Shown here: positions 1-8,900 of the stretch, one piece after another | Layout of the letters: the number at the start of each line of letters is the position of its first letter | How positions within the stretch are numbered: the first letter of the stretch is position 1 | IMG/VR virus record: IMGVR_UViG_3300023435_000687 | Coordinates: 1-28,406 of that record | Length of the DNA stretch: 28,406 bases | Origin: a virus | Strand: one strand, 5' to 3' | Notes under the pieces: generated by a model | Databases searched by the model: none | What the model was told of the DNA's origin: nothing | What the model saw: only the letters and a program-made list of their open reading frames with translations | Translations under genes and position numbers: made by a program

Positions 1-155
1 TCCACAATCACAGGATACCAGGAGGCCCCATCACACATATAGACTGCTTTGGTATCAGTCTCGAAGAATAACCGACCGCGATGATTAGTTAGGTCTGTTA
101 GCGCAGTTCGTTCGGCGGTAGTGCCATCGAAGGGCGTCTGTGCTCCTAATTGCAT
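1..155 (-). CDS. Tail fibre or tip protein, N-terminal part (cut by window edge)
   Basis: An open frame starts at the ATG at 155 and runs off the left edge, giving about 51 residues. An AGAGGT ribosome binding sequence lies about 5 bases upstream. The visible part contains GRLFFETDTKAVYMCDG followed by SWYPV. Short motifs of this kind (GRLFF-TDT--YY-DG--W) are common at the start or in repeats of phage tail fibre and tip proteins, but this is recalled pattern knowledge and not a search result. It follows the preceding gene by 9 bases and sits at the distal end of the tail module, which fits a fibre or adhesin. The full length is unknown. Confidence 0.6.
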   Translation of the reverse strand, partial: MQLGAQTPFDGTTAERTALTDLTNHRGRLFFETDTKAVYMCDGASWYPVIV

Positions 156-164
156 ATCAACCTC

Positions 165-554
165 TTAGGCATCAACAAGATAACCGAATACGTCAAGGGT
201 TGCAGTACAAGCAGCCGTTGTACCGGTAATAACTTTGATGCCGAAAACATCTGCTGCGGCACATTCGGTGTACTTGGTAACATCGGCGCCATGAATAATC
301 ATGAAGTCGGTGCCGAGAGTTGTCATGCTTACAAGAGAAACGGCCTGCCTCCAAGTATCTGCGTTGGCCCCTGTGCCTATGTCGTAGTCACTACCGCCAG
401 CCATCGACGCCGACGGGTCTCGAACCACAATCATCATGGGATAGAACACTTTTCCTGTTGGCACAGTATACAACGTGGTCTTCGCTGCTGTCTGCATATC
501 GACCCCGGTAACGGTTGCTACCTTGGCAATAGCGTTTTCTTTTAAGGAACTCAT
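165..554 (-). CDS. Small virion-associated protein, unknown function
   Basis: This is a 129-residue protein with a strong SD (AGGAGG) 4-5 bases before the ATG. It looks beta-rich, with alternating hydrophobic residues and many Gly, Thr and Ala, and ends in DVFGYLVDA. There is no signal peptide, membrane segment or recognisable catalytic motif. Its place among tail-tip genes and its composition suggest a structural part such as a fibre, a trimeric tip component or a decoration protein. I do not recognise a named family. A 131-residue frame on the opposite strand covers the same bases and is taken as its shadow. Confidence 0.7.
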   Translation of the reverse strand: MSSLKENAIAKVATVTGVDMQTAAKTTLYTVPTGKVFYPMMIVVRDPSASMAGGSDYDIGTGANADTWRQAVSLVSMTTLGTDFMIIHGADVTKYTECAAADVFGIKVITGTTAACTATLDVFGYLVDA

Positions 555-562
555 AGATCCTC

Positions 563-820
563 CTAAGTTAGGGTTACAACTTCATCTTCAAAGCATACTA
601 CTTCATCCTCAAAACATACAATGTCATCCATAGGGATTAGTTGGGTCAGACTGGCTGCAGCATCACAATACCATAGAGTGGCATCATCTAATTGCAGGAT
701 TATCATTCCAATATCGGCAGCTACCAGAGCAGCCTCGGCTACATTCTTTGCGGCAACATCCGCGACTGTGCGTGCTGCAACGTGTAGGCTGTCACCTGCT
801 TGATCTGCGTGTCTACTCAT
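563..820 (-). CDS. Small tail-module protein with duplicated acidic C-terminus
   Basis: This is an 85-residue protein of unknown function. The ATG at 820 follows a GAGGAG ribosome binding sequence, which itself overlaps the stop region of the upstream gene. The N-terminal half (about residues 8-38) is Ala/Val-rich and probably helical. The middle contains LDDATLWYCD. The C-terminus carries a duplicated acidic heptapeptide (VCFEDEV twice) made by a 21-bp tandem duplication. Its position between tail-tip genes suggests a small structural or adaptor part. Nothing in it points to an enzyme. Confidence 0.6.
   Translation of the reverse strand: MSRHADQAGDSLHVAARTVADVAAKNVAEAALVAADIGMIILQLDDATLWYCDAAASLTQLIPMDDIVCFEDEVVCFEDEVVTLT
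579..620 (-). repeat. 21-bp tandem repeat, two units, inside the 563-820 gene
   Basis: Units at 579-599 and 600-620 match at 18 of 21 positions. They encode two successive copies of a VCFEDEV-type heptapeptide at the C-terminus of the small protein. The reading frame is kept because the unit is a multiple of three. Confidence 0.85.
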
Positions 821-832
821 AATCAGTACTCC

Positions 833-1684
833 TCAAACGTAGATGACTTGGCAGTCTTCGTCTACAAGTGTGTCTCCATAGTTATCAACAATAAACTCCG
901 TTGCTGGAGTGTTTAGTGACAAAAAACATCTCCTGTCCTGAATGTTTCGCTCTTGAAGCACCGTAGTACCCTTGCCGACCAGAACGGCTGCTAGAGCCAT
1001 TTTAGGTGTATCGACTGTAGGCTCTACAACATCGATAGTAATATCGTTGGACGCTATTCCAGGAGCCACTCCGACAGTATTCTTGATTGGATCAAGATAC
1101 ACTAAGTCAAATCTTGTACCTGCAGCCGGGAGTACGAATGTAGCTGTCAGACCCCCCAAGAACACTTTCTTTGTTCCTAGGTAGGTATAGTCACCGGGCT
1201 GAACGTATAGCTGCATTGATGCTCCGTTCGGGTCTTCGCCTACACGTAACTCCACGATAGCTCTATCGAAGACATTCAGGGCATCCTTACCAATATTCAA
1301 CTGATGCCATTCATGAGCCGCAGCATGATTGCCAACGATTTCTTCGGCTCTCTCCTTTGAGGTAAGTATTGCATCCATGCTTGTTCCGACAGCACCTAAA
1401 GTGCCCAACACAATGTATGGCGCTGTACCACCAACTCGCTCAGGGCTGACTTGTACCATTACATCTAGGTTATGTGACCACCCAGTCATAATGTTGAACG
1501 CAGCTACTACTTGGTTTACCTGATAATGACTTGAGCCCCCAAACAATCGTACCCAACAGTAATTGGTTCGTGATGTGCTAATAATGCCACCACGAGTGCC
1601 GATCTTGCCCCTGACAATCTGCTGCCTAGCAATATAATCTGTCTGGACTCCTTCAATTTTTTGAATCGCATCTAATATACTCAT
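833..1684 (-). CDS. Tail-tip/baseplate-associated structural protein
   Basis: The 283-residue start is chosen at the ATG at 1684, whose ATGA overlaps the stop of the upstream tail-tip gene. A TTG at 1696 in the same frame would add four residues and is less likely. The C-terminal half contains FDLVYLD, a Pro/Thr-containing stretch, an ALAAVLVGKGTTV segment and an NIQDRR motif. This order (FDLVxLD, then AxVxVxxGxT, then IxDxR) occurs in many phage baseplate and tail-tip proteins as I recall them. No enzymatic motif is visible. Tight coupling to the 1278-residue tip protein suggests assembly in the same complex. The family assignment is inferred. Confidence 0.65.
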   Translation of the reverse strand: MSILDAIQKIEGVQTDYIARQQIVRGKIGTRGGIISTSRTNYCWVRLFGGSSHYQVNQVVAAFNIMTGWSHNLDVMVQVSPERVGGTAPYIVLGTLGAVGTSMDAILTSKERAEEIVGNHAAAHEWHQLNIGKDALNVFDRAIVELRVGEDPNGASMQLYVQPGDYTYLGTKKVFLGGLTATFVLPAAGTRFDLVYLDPIKNTVGVAPGIASNDITIDVVEPTVDTPKMALAAVLVGKGTTVLQERNIQDRRCFLSLNTPATEFIVDNYGDTLVDEDCQVIYV

Positions 1685-4600
1685 GCTGTACCCCAATCAA
1701 GTAACCCACACACGGGCATGAGGTTTTCTGGTAAGCCTTCGTTAATGCGAGCCCAGGTACCGCCACTGTTTAGCGACAGCAGTACGGAAGCATTGTATGG
1801 ACTTAGAACCATTAGTATATTTGCAGTTCTTAAGTGGCGAATAAGTTTTGGAGGAGTATCTGGCCAAACTGTAGTATTATCAGATCCCTTAACGGGCAGA
1901 CCACTGCTCCAGGCATTCCACTCAGAAGAATTTAGAGTACGAAGTAATGTGCTTGAAATTTCAGAAAAGGCCCAGGGACTCCCCAAGGCCATTATATCAT
2001 TCTCATCAGTAGCGAGCCAGCTTAAGTCATACATCTCCTCCTGAGCTCCCCACATCGGGGAAGCGGGATTTTCGATTTGTTCTAATGTACGTCCCCCATC
2101 CGAGGATTTCCATACGCCAAATTCTGGATTATCAACCCACCACTGATAGACAGCGTTACTACAATAGCCAAGCCAGACAACATCATTGTTTGACAGGGGA
2201 GACAGGTAGCTAATGAAAGGTACAAATATACGTCCTGGGACATGCATGACATTTCTATAATGACTATTACCAGGGACAAAATCGCAAATCGCGGAGCCGT
2301 CGGCTTCGCAGATAAATATTCGACATGCTTTGTACAAATCTGGATCACCAGAAGCAAGGTGTCCACCGGAGCTAAAATAGATTCTAGGTGGTGGTGGGGC
2401 CCAATACGGACCACTGCTAATCTGCAAACTGGGGTACTCTGCTTCTATTCTCCCAGCCTGACCACCAGTTACGGTTACTCGAACAGATTCGACAAATGCT
2501 TGAGCTTGGTCTACCCAAGTCATAGTATCAACAATATACGCATCGAATAAGAGATATCTAGCATAGACCCTCTCTACGCCCACTTTTGTCCAAACCGTTC
2601 TCCACGCTACCGCTCCCGCTTCTATCCAGAAAGCGTCGGCACCCTCAGTATCCCAGGCTGTAGATACCCCATAACCAAGACTATCGCGATTATACAGCAT
2701 AAACCCGAGATCTTTTAGTGGGTTTGGATTATCTGGAGCATGCTTAAATGTCATCTCAGGCACTATTTTGAATCCCGCCTCATGTCCACCTTTTACCTCA
2801 ATCGTTTCCAAATAAAACATAGCACCAAGATCAACTACAAAGTTTATCAGCCGTTCAGTTGCACCTAATACAGGATGTGTCCCTGCTCCTACCGTAGCTG
2901 TCCAGGTAAGCGGTTTAGATCCATCATCGTGGAAAGCTCTTACCTCTGTTCCATTTTCGTGGGCCACATCAACATAATTTGCACCAGAATTTATGGTAAG
3001 CCCGCCCATAGCAACTTCTGAATTAGTGGGTCTATAATATGTAGAACCGTCATAATAAGTAACAGGAAGTGGAAGCCATGTCCAAGTATCTCCGGCATCT
3101 AGTGTAACGCCTAGGTAGGCATCCATTTGAGCTGCATTTCTGTATGCGTAAACTACATACCGTTCTGGCAGTGTAGTGTCAGCTACTATCTTATCCAGAC
3201 GGCCAGCTTCTGCACTATCGCCATAGGCATCCCAATTATCGAGTTGTAGCCAACCTGTCGGAGCTGTGGGGTAGGTAACATTCCACTTCGTCCAAGTCCA
3301 AGCATTTTCGTCATCGAGTACTCCTTGAAATACGCCCTGAGACGTTGCAATGACTACATCTGTTAATCTACCAAGTTCTTGTCTATGTGGATTGAAGCAC
3401 ATGTCAAAAACCTGCAACGGGTCTGTAGTGCTAAAAGGCGAACTGCGAGGAGTTATTGATTCCCAGTAGCCTAGGCCCGCCTGGCGACTATAGACTCCAT
3501 TCTCGGTGCCTAGGTATGCAATACCGTTCCAGCCGGGAATCTTCCATGACGGAGTTCCTGGCGGAGCAGGGATTTCCGGTGGAGACGTGTAGTCTCCAGT
3601 TACCCCAGTAGTACCTGTAGCTTCAGTGTCGATTTTAGTGTCGGTAAGCAACGTAGAGGCCTTGGAGTCGTACTTAAGCTCAACAGAGCGTACAATTAGT
3701 TTTTCATCCATCCATTCGATGCCGCGCTTGTTGTCGGCAGCAGCTACGTCCATTGTAAGCCATGCCTGCGGAGCGATGTCGAGGAAGCTAAAATTGCCCT
3801 GCAGCTTGATGGGTATGCCTTTCCACGTATTTGCTTCATCGAGTACATATCCCGCCGTAAAGTTAGCCTCACTTAGCTCTTCAAATGCAAGACCCTTCTT
3901 GAACAAGTCTTGACCGTCCTGTTTTGGGCACCTGCCGGGAGCTTGTCCAATATAAGCTGTCCCCGTTCGACCATCCCAGTGTACTCCTGCGACCTCGACA
4001 AATTTTACAGGAGCAACTTGTTTGCGAGGGAAGGTTATACCTTCCCGTAAGTGACTATCCTTGTCAAGTTTCATTAGTTCGACAATGCTGCTACGCTGGC
4101 CACCAATCCGGCACTGCACATCGCGGTCTATGAAGATAGAGCTTTGTTTGTCGGATAGAACGCGGCCTATGCAGACCGAGGCAGAGTAGTCATCAAGTTG
4201 ACGATAGATACTTGCCGAGGGAAAGTCTTGAGCAGCAATGTTAGTATTGTCGCCTAGGATGTTAATGTCAGTCATCTGCATCAGTGTAGTATGCCACTTA
4301 ATGAGGTAATAGGCAGCACGGTCAATCTGCAGTCGATACATTTTATACCAATCGGTGCATTCTGTACCGTCGACGGTGCCCGGAGTGTTTCTTGCATCTT
4401 CCACCGTACAAGGGAAAGCATTCCGCGCTTTCATTATCCCGTCTAGGGTGACAATTTCGAATTCAACGTAGCGTTGACCTTTTTGGTCGAAGTCTACTTT
4501 GGTAGATTCTTCTACAATCCAACCACGTAACTTAATGTTTTCTCGGCCAGGGTAACCACCAATTGACTGTTTGGTGTCACCATACCACTCCTCCGCAAAG

Positions 4601-5517
4601 AGAATGATTTCTGCTCCATCAGGAAACTCGTCTGTGTCTGCATCGCCGAAGACACGTATCTTTCCCGTCCATCCACCGGATTGCCAGTCGCCCCTCAAAG
4701 ATAGAAGCTGAAAGTCTGTATACGGCGAACCTACACCCGTTCGCGGGAGAATATGAATGTACCTGTAGCCCGTATGCGTCTTAGCCGCTGCTCCGCCACC
4801 CTGATCGTTTGCCACTTCCAGCGAGGCTAAGTATCGCCCCGTTGCGTTATACGCGATGGTATGTGGAGCGGCCTCGGTACCAAGCGTTGCCTTGTCGGCA
4901 GGAGCACCCCCAGCGAATTGCCAGTCACATGTTGCAGACAGGCCCATGTCCCCGGAACCGTAGTATCCGACTGCTATTGCGTAGCTCCACTCCCCAACGA
5001 AGTCTACGTCTACAGTAGCCTCATCTAGGAACGCTATAGCTGGCGGCCCCATAATAGCAACTGGAGCTAGTTGTCGAGTCTGGCCATGCTTGGTATTTAC
5101 GAACGCTTCGTCGAAGTCTTTGTACCAGTAATCTTTCCCCCCGGAATAGACAATTCGGGGAAAGACTGACCACAATTCAAAAATTGGAAGGATGGAAACA
5201 TATTTGTCATTGCTCCAAGTAACGTCAGGATTTTCTGCTACTGTTATAGTACCAGTAGCCCCACCAGAACAAGACTTGACTCTCACCTTAGCAAGATCAC
5301 GTCCACCCGGAGTGGAGCCGAGAATCAAAGTCATTCCAGACAACACACCAGAGCCACTGCCATTATCGTAGTTGAATGTGTGCGTGTCCACATTATAGAA
5401 GCCGTCTTCTTGGCATGTAAAAATAGGGTCGGGATTATCAACATAGAGGTACATTTTTGTCTTTTGAGGATGAGTTTCTAGTAATGTTTTTTCGGCCTCA
5501 GTCAAAGCTCTGCGCAT
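1681..5517 (-). CDS. Large multidomain tail-tip protein, putative receptor binding
   Basis: This 1278-residue protein starts at an ATG overlapping the preceding stop by one base (TAATG). The first 640 residues look like a tip or hub region and include a PKD/Ig-like segment at about 190-250 (CDWQFAGG... YLASLEV). A Pro-rich linker follows at about 643-655. After it come segments with Asp-box-like motifs: LDAGDTWTW near 806, SSDGGRT at about 1138-1144 and LNSGGTW near 1250, as seen in sialidase-type beta-propellers. Between them, about 870-1000 resembles a discoidin (F5/8 type C) carbohydrate-binding domain (VVDLG... ARYLLFDA). I see no clear catalytic set, so binding of surface glycans is more likely than cleavage. 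Domain names are inferred from motifs only. Confidence 0.75.
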   Translation of the reverse strand: MRRALTEAEKTLLETHPQKTKMYLYVDNPDPIFTCQEDGFYNVDTHTFNYDNGSGSGVLSGMTLILGSTPGGRDLAKVRVKSCSGGATGTITVAENPDVTWSNDKYVSILPIFELWSVFPRIVYSGGKDYWYKDFDEAFVNTKHGQTRQLAPVAIMGPPAIAFLDEATVDVDFVGEWSYAIAVGYYGSGDMGLSATCDWQFAGGAPADKATLGTEAAPHTIAYNATGRYLASLEVANDQGGGAAAKTHTGYRYIHILPRTGVGSPYTDFQLLSLRGDWQSGGWTGKIRVFGDADTDEFPDGAEIILFAEEWYGDTKQSIGGYPGRENIKLRGWIVEESTKVDFDQKGQRYVEFEIVTLDGIMKARNAFPCTVEDARNTPGTVDGTECTDWYKMYRLQIDRAAYYLIKWHTTLMQMTDINILGDNTNIAAQDFPSASIYRQLDDYSASVCIGRVLSDKQSSIFIDRDVQCRIGGQRSSIVELMKLDKDSHLREGITFPRKQVAPVKFVEVAGVHWDGRTGTAYIGQAPGRCPKQDGQDLFKKGLAFEELSEANFTAGYVLDEANTWKGIPIKLQGNFSFLDIAPQAWLTMDVAAADNKRGIEWMDEKLIVRSVELKYDSKASTLLTDTKIDTEATGTTGVTGDYTSPPEIPAPPGTPSWKIPGWNGIAYLGTENGVYSRQAGLGYWESITPRSSPFSTTDPLQVFDMCFNPHRQELGRLTDVVIATSQGVFQGVLDDENAWTWTKWNVTYPTAPTGWLQLDNWDAYGDSAEAGRLDKIVADTTLPERYVVYAYRNAAQMDAYLGVTLDAGDTWTWLPLPVTYYDGSTYYRPTNSEVAMGGLTINSGANYVDVAHENGTEVRAFHDDGSKPLTWTATVGAGTHPVLGATERLINFVVDLGAMFYLETIEVKGGHEAGFKIVPEMTFKHAPDNPNPLKDLGFMLYNRDSLGYGVSTAWDTEGADAFWIEAGAVAWRTVWTKVGVERVYARYLLFDAYIVDTMTWVDQAQAFVESVRVTVTGGQAGRIEAEYPSLQISSGPYWAPPPPRIYFSSGGHLASGDPDLYKACRIFICEADGSAICDFVPGNSHYRNVMHVPGRIFVPFISYLSPLSNNDVVWLGYCSNAVYQWWVDNPEFGVWKSSDGGRTLEQIENPASPMWGAQEEMYDLSWLATDENDIMALGSPWAFSEISSTLLRTLNSSEWNAWSSGLPVKGSDNTTVWPDTPPKLIRHLRTANILMVLSPYNASVLLSLNSGGTWARINEGLPENLMPVCGLLDWGTA

Positions 5518-5912
5518 TAGGAAGCAACCTCCAAGTTGGTGAACTCAATTTTCAATTTACGGTAGTAGCCACCCATGACCCTATCCTCTTCAGTGTCCTC
5601 GGGCCAATGCATGATGCCAGTGAGCGTCAAGAACGTACCGTCGTCAGATCGGGTCTTAATAAAGATAGTATCACTCTTTAGATATGTTGCACCACTGGTA
5701 ACATAAGCACGGAGTGTGTTTAGATCCACCTGCGAAATAATGTCGAAGTGCCAGGCACAACTTGGTAATCCGTCACCTTCGGTTTGGCCATCTCCTCGAG
5801 TGTAAACTACTGGCCACCGGACAAATTCTCCCGTAGGCACGACACTAATTATATCTTCTACGTATAGCATCGTACCCAATGTTGCTCCAATCTTATATTC
5901 GTAGTCTGCCAT
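5517..5912 (-). CDS. Distal tail protein-like, downstream of tape measure
   Basis: This 131-residue protein has its ATG overlapping the tape measure stop by one base (TAATG), and the same junction occurs at its own end. It is beta-rich with alternating polar and hydrophobic stretches (SDTIFIKTRSDDGTFLTL, YYRKLKIEFTNLEV). In long-tailed phages the gene just after the tape measure usually codes for the distal tail protein or an adaptor to the tip. Position is the main evidence. It is shorter than classic Dit proteins, so it may be a tip adaptor instead. Confidence 0.6.
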   Translation of the reverse strand: MADYEYKIGATLGTMLYVEDIISVVPTGEFVRWPVVYTRGDGQTEGDGLPSCAWHFDIISQVDLNTLRAYVTSGATYLKSDTIFIKTRSDDGTFLTLTGIMHWPEDTEEDRVMGGYYRKLKIEFTNLEVAS

Positions 5913-8900
5913 TACCGGGATACCCTCCTACCCACTTCTGCAAAGACTTCTTCAATGATTGGCACGACTACAGCTTCAAGAGACTCCTGGTCAATGTGGT
6001 CGGGTACTCCTTGGAACTCAAAGACATGGTGCGTAGAGCCACCTATACTCAGTGCGTCCGTTAGGGCACCCTGTGTAAGTGGACCTAAGTGCTGCTCCAG
6101 GTTACGAGTTGTATCTGTGTTAAGGACAAACTCTCGACCCCGTTCACCCGTCATAATTGGACCCAAAGCATACCCACCGCTAGCAAACCCCGGCAGGTCC
6201 CAACCCCAATTGCCGTAGGGCTGGGCTACGCTACCTCCGTAGGGAGCCCAATCCCCAATCTGACCTCCAGCTACTGTACCTGTAGGCGGGTGACCTATAG
6301 GCCACGGCATCGGAGTAGGTGACAGCTCCGTAGGAGACGTAAAGGCCCAAGCGTTCTCTGTACTTCCTCCGCTGCTGCCCGAGAGCATTTGGGACATTCG
6401 TGCATAAAGAGGGCTCATGTTCGTTATGAAGTCTTGAGCCTGCTTGAGGAGGTTCGCGTAGTGCATCCGAACGTACTCCTCCTCTGTCTGCATCAAGCCC
6501 CACACCCGACCAATGTGCATGAGTAGCTCCATACGTTGTAGCCGACCCTTTTCCTCTTCGGCTACTCGTGCCTCTTCCTTACTACGCTCGTACTCAATTG
6601 CCCGCTCCCCCTGTGCACGCTCAAAGTCTTCTTGTCGCTGTTCTGCCTGCAGATCGAAGTTCTCTTGCAGGTCTGCTTCCTGACGCTCGAAGCTTTCCAC
6701 CGCATCGGCTCGCTGCTCCACAAACTGCTCCTTGAGCTCCTCTCTACGCTCCTCCCCGTCCTCTCTAAGGTCGTCGATACTCTGCTGAGTATCCTTACGG
6801 ACATCCCCCTTCTGATCCTCACGATCTTCGATCATCCGTGAACGACGCTTCTTGTACTCCTTCATCTCCTTCAGGATAGCTATAGCGTCACGCTTGGCTA
6901 TATGTTCCATCATGACATCATCGTAATCTTCTTTTAGACGACGTAAGCTCTTCTGGAAGTCCTCCTCCCCATTGAGTAGCCTCTCGTGCTGCTGCTCCCG
7001 AATGTCCGCTTCCTGTTCTGCACGGTCCTCAACTAGGTCAGCAAAGGCTCTAGCCTCTGATACGTCGATGTCGGCCATTTGACGTTCGAGGTCTTCCTTA
7101 GCCCGTAGTCGCTGCCGATCGAAGCTCTGCTGGGCTCGTAGTACTTGGCGCCCAAAGTCTTTCTCAGTCCGTATTCGGTCGCGATTGAAGTCTGCATCCC
7201 GCCGCTTCCACTCCGCCTCAAAGTTTGCCTTCTCGAGGAACGCCTGTTGCTTGTATTCGTACATCGCCTGTGCAACACTAAGCTGTGATGTCATTACAGG
7301 TGCAGGAAGCGACTCAAATATTCCACCGACGGGTATTCCAGCTCTAATAGCTTCTACTTCCTCTTCACGCTTCCTAGTAAGGTCTGCATAGTGTTTACCT
7401 CTAAAGGTATATTTATCTACAATGTCCTTATCAGAGACTCCCAACGCCTCGAAGATTGTACCTACAGGTAGTGGTACGCCGAAGGCAGGCGACCCTGGGA
7501 GCTGTGTTCCTATATCCCACATTGCAGCAGGAATACCGAGGAGACCCATGTCCCAGTATGGCTGAGCTTTTTCCTCTATTGCTCTTGGAATGCCAAGGTC
7601 CCACTTTTTACCAATTTCCCATACTATTAAGCGGAGAGCCTCAGAAATTGCGATCGTCGGAAGTATGACCTTTCCAGCCGCTATAGCTCCAGCATACACA
7701 CCTTTCCATACTGACTGTAGCTTGTTAAGACCTGCAGGAGGTATCACAACATACTGCTTATTATATTCTTCTACTCGCTGCTTAGTAGTCATACCCATGA
7801 ACGCTTCGTAAGTCGTGCCCCCACGAGATACTCCTCGCGTGGTAATCTCGTCAAGCATCGTCCGCATCCCGAACTGAGCAACTGCCAATTGGAACTGTGC
7901 TACTGCTGACTGGAAGATTAAATAGTTAGCAGCAATACCAAGAGCTGTTCCTGCAACTCCCATCAACTTACCTATACCTACTAGCGCTACTCCGGTACCA
8001 CCAAGAATCGTACCGAGGAACGGGAACTTCGCAGCAAGCCGAGTAAGCCCTGCCGCTATGTCTGCTATCGACTCTAGTGGCCCTGACATTGTCTGACCCC
8101 AGGCATCTCCCATAGCTATAGCAGCAGCTTTCCACGACTGCTCAATACGTGCAAGCTTTGTAGACAGCGCATTCTCAAGGAGATCGACCTGACCCTCCAT
8201 TAAGTCGGTAGCAGACTCCACTGACCATGCAATGCCAGTAGTTTCCTCAACGAACCCCTTGTAAGCCTCTGTCTCCGCGTCGCGTACTCCTATCATTATG
8301 TTAGCATACGCTCGCATTGCATTGATACCATGCTTCCGAGCTTCTGTCTGGACACTAACTAGCTGGGTTATAGCTGGCAGCGACCGTGCAGTATTTACAT
8401 TAGCAAGGAACTCTACCTTTGCTGCCTCAGTCATATTTTCAGTTGCAGCAGCAAGTAGGTCGATGTGCGCCGCGTACCCCATATACTCTCCTTCAGGGAA
8501 CACAACATCCTTCCATGACTGCCCTACTGCAAGAGTAGAGGCTAACACCTTGTTCATGTTCTCTTCGTAGTCCCCAGTCGGCTTAACGGCGCGTACAAAG
8601 AACATTCGCTGAGCTCTACCAGCCATCGAGCCTCGTATGTTAGCATCTGCTAGCATACCAGTAGCAGCTCCAACTTCCTCAAAAGCTACACCCAAGTCGC
8701 GTGCTAGAGGACCTACCATCTTAAACGCTTGTCCGACGTCCGATAGTGTCGCGAACGACTTAGCTGCAACGTAGTTGAGTACTGCTGAGATGTAGTTTAC
8801 ATCCTTAAGCCCCATGCCAAACTCAGCCATTGTACCGCCGACGGCCTGCATTGTAGAATCCAACTGCTCACCACCTAAAGCTGCTAGGTATTGAATCTGG

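Noticed and set aside
150-545. 131-residue plus-strand frame opposite the 165-554 gene
   Set aside because: No SD, unusual composition (many Cys, His and Arg), and it lies opposite a well-supported gene in a wholly minus-strand operon.
2082-2414. 110-residue minus-strand frame inside the tail-tip gene
   Set aside because: It is in another phase of a large, domain-rich gene and has no ribosome binding site of note.
1681-5517. Active sialidase call for the tail-tip protein
   Set aside because: Asp-box motifs are present, but no Arg triad or Tyr/Glu catalytic set could be placed. Binding is the safer statement.
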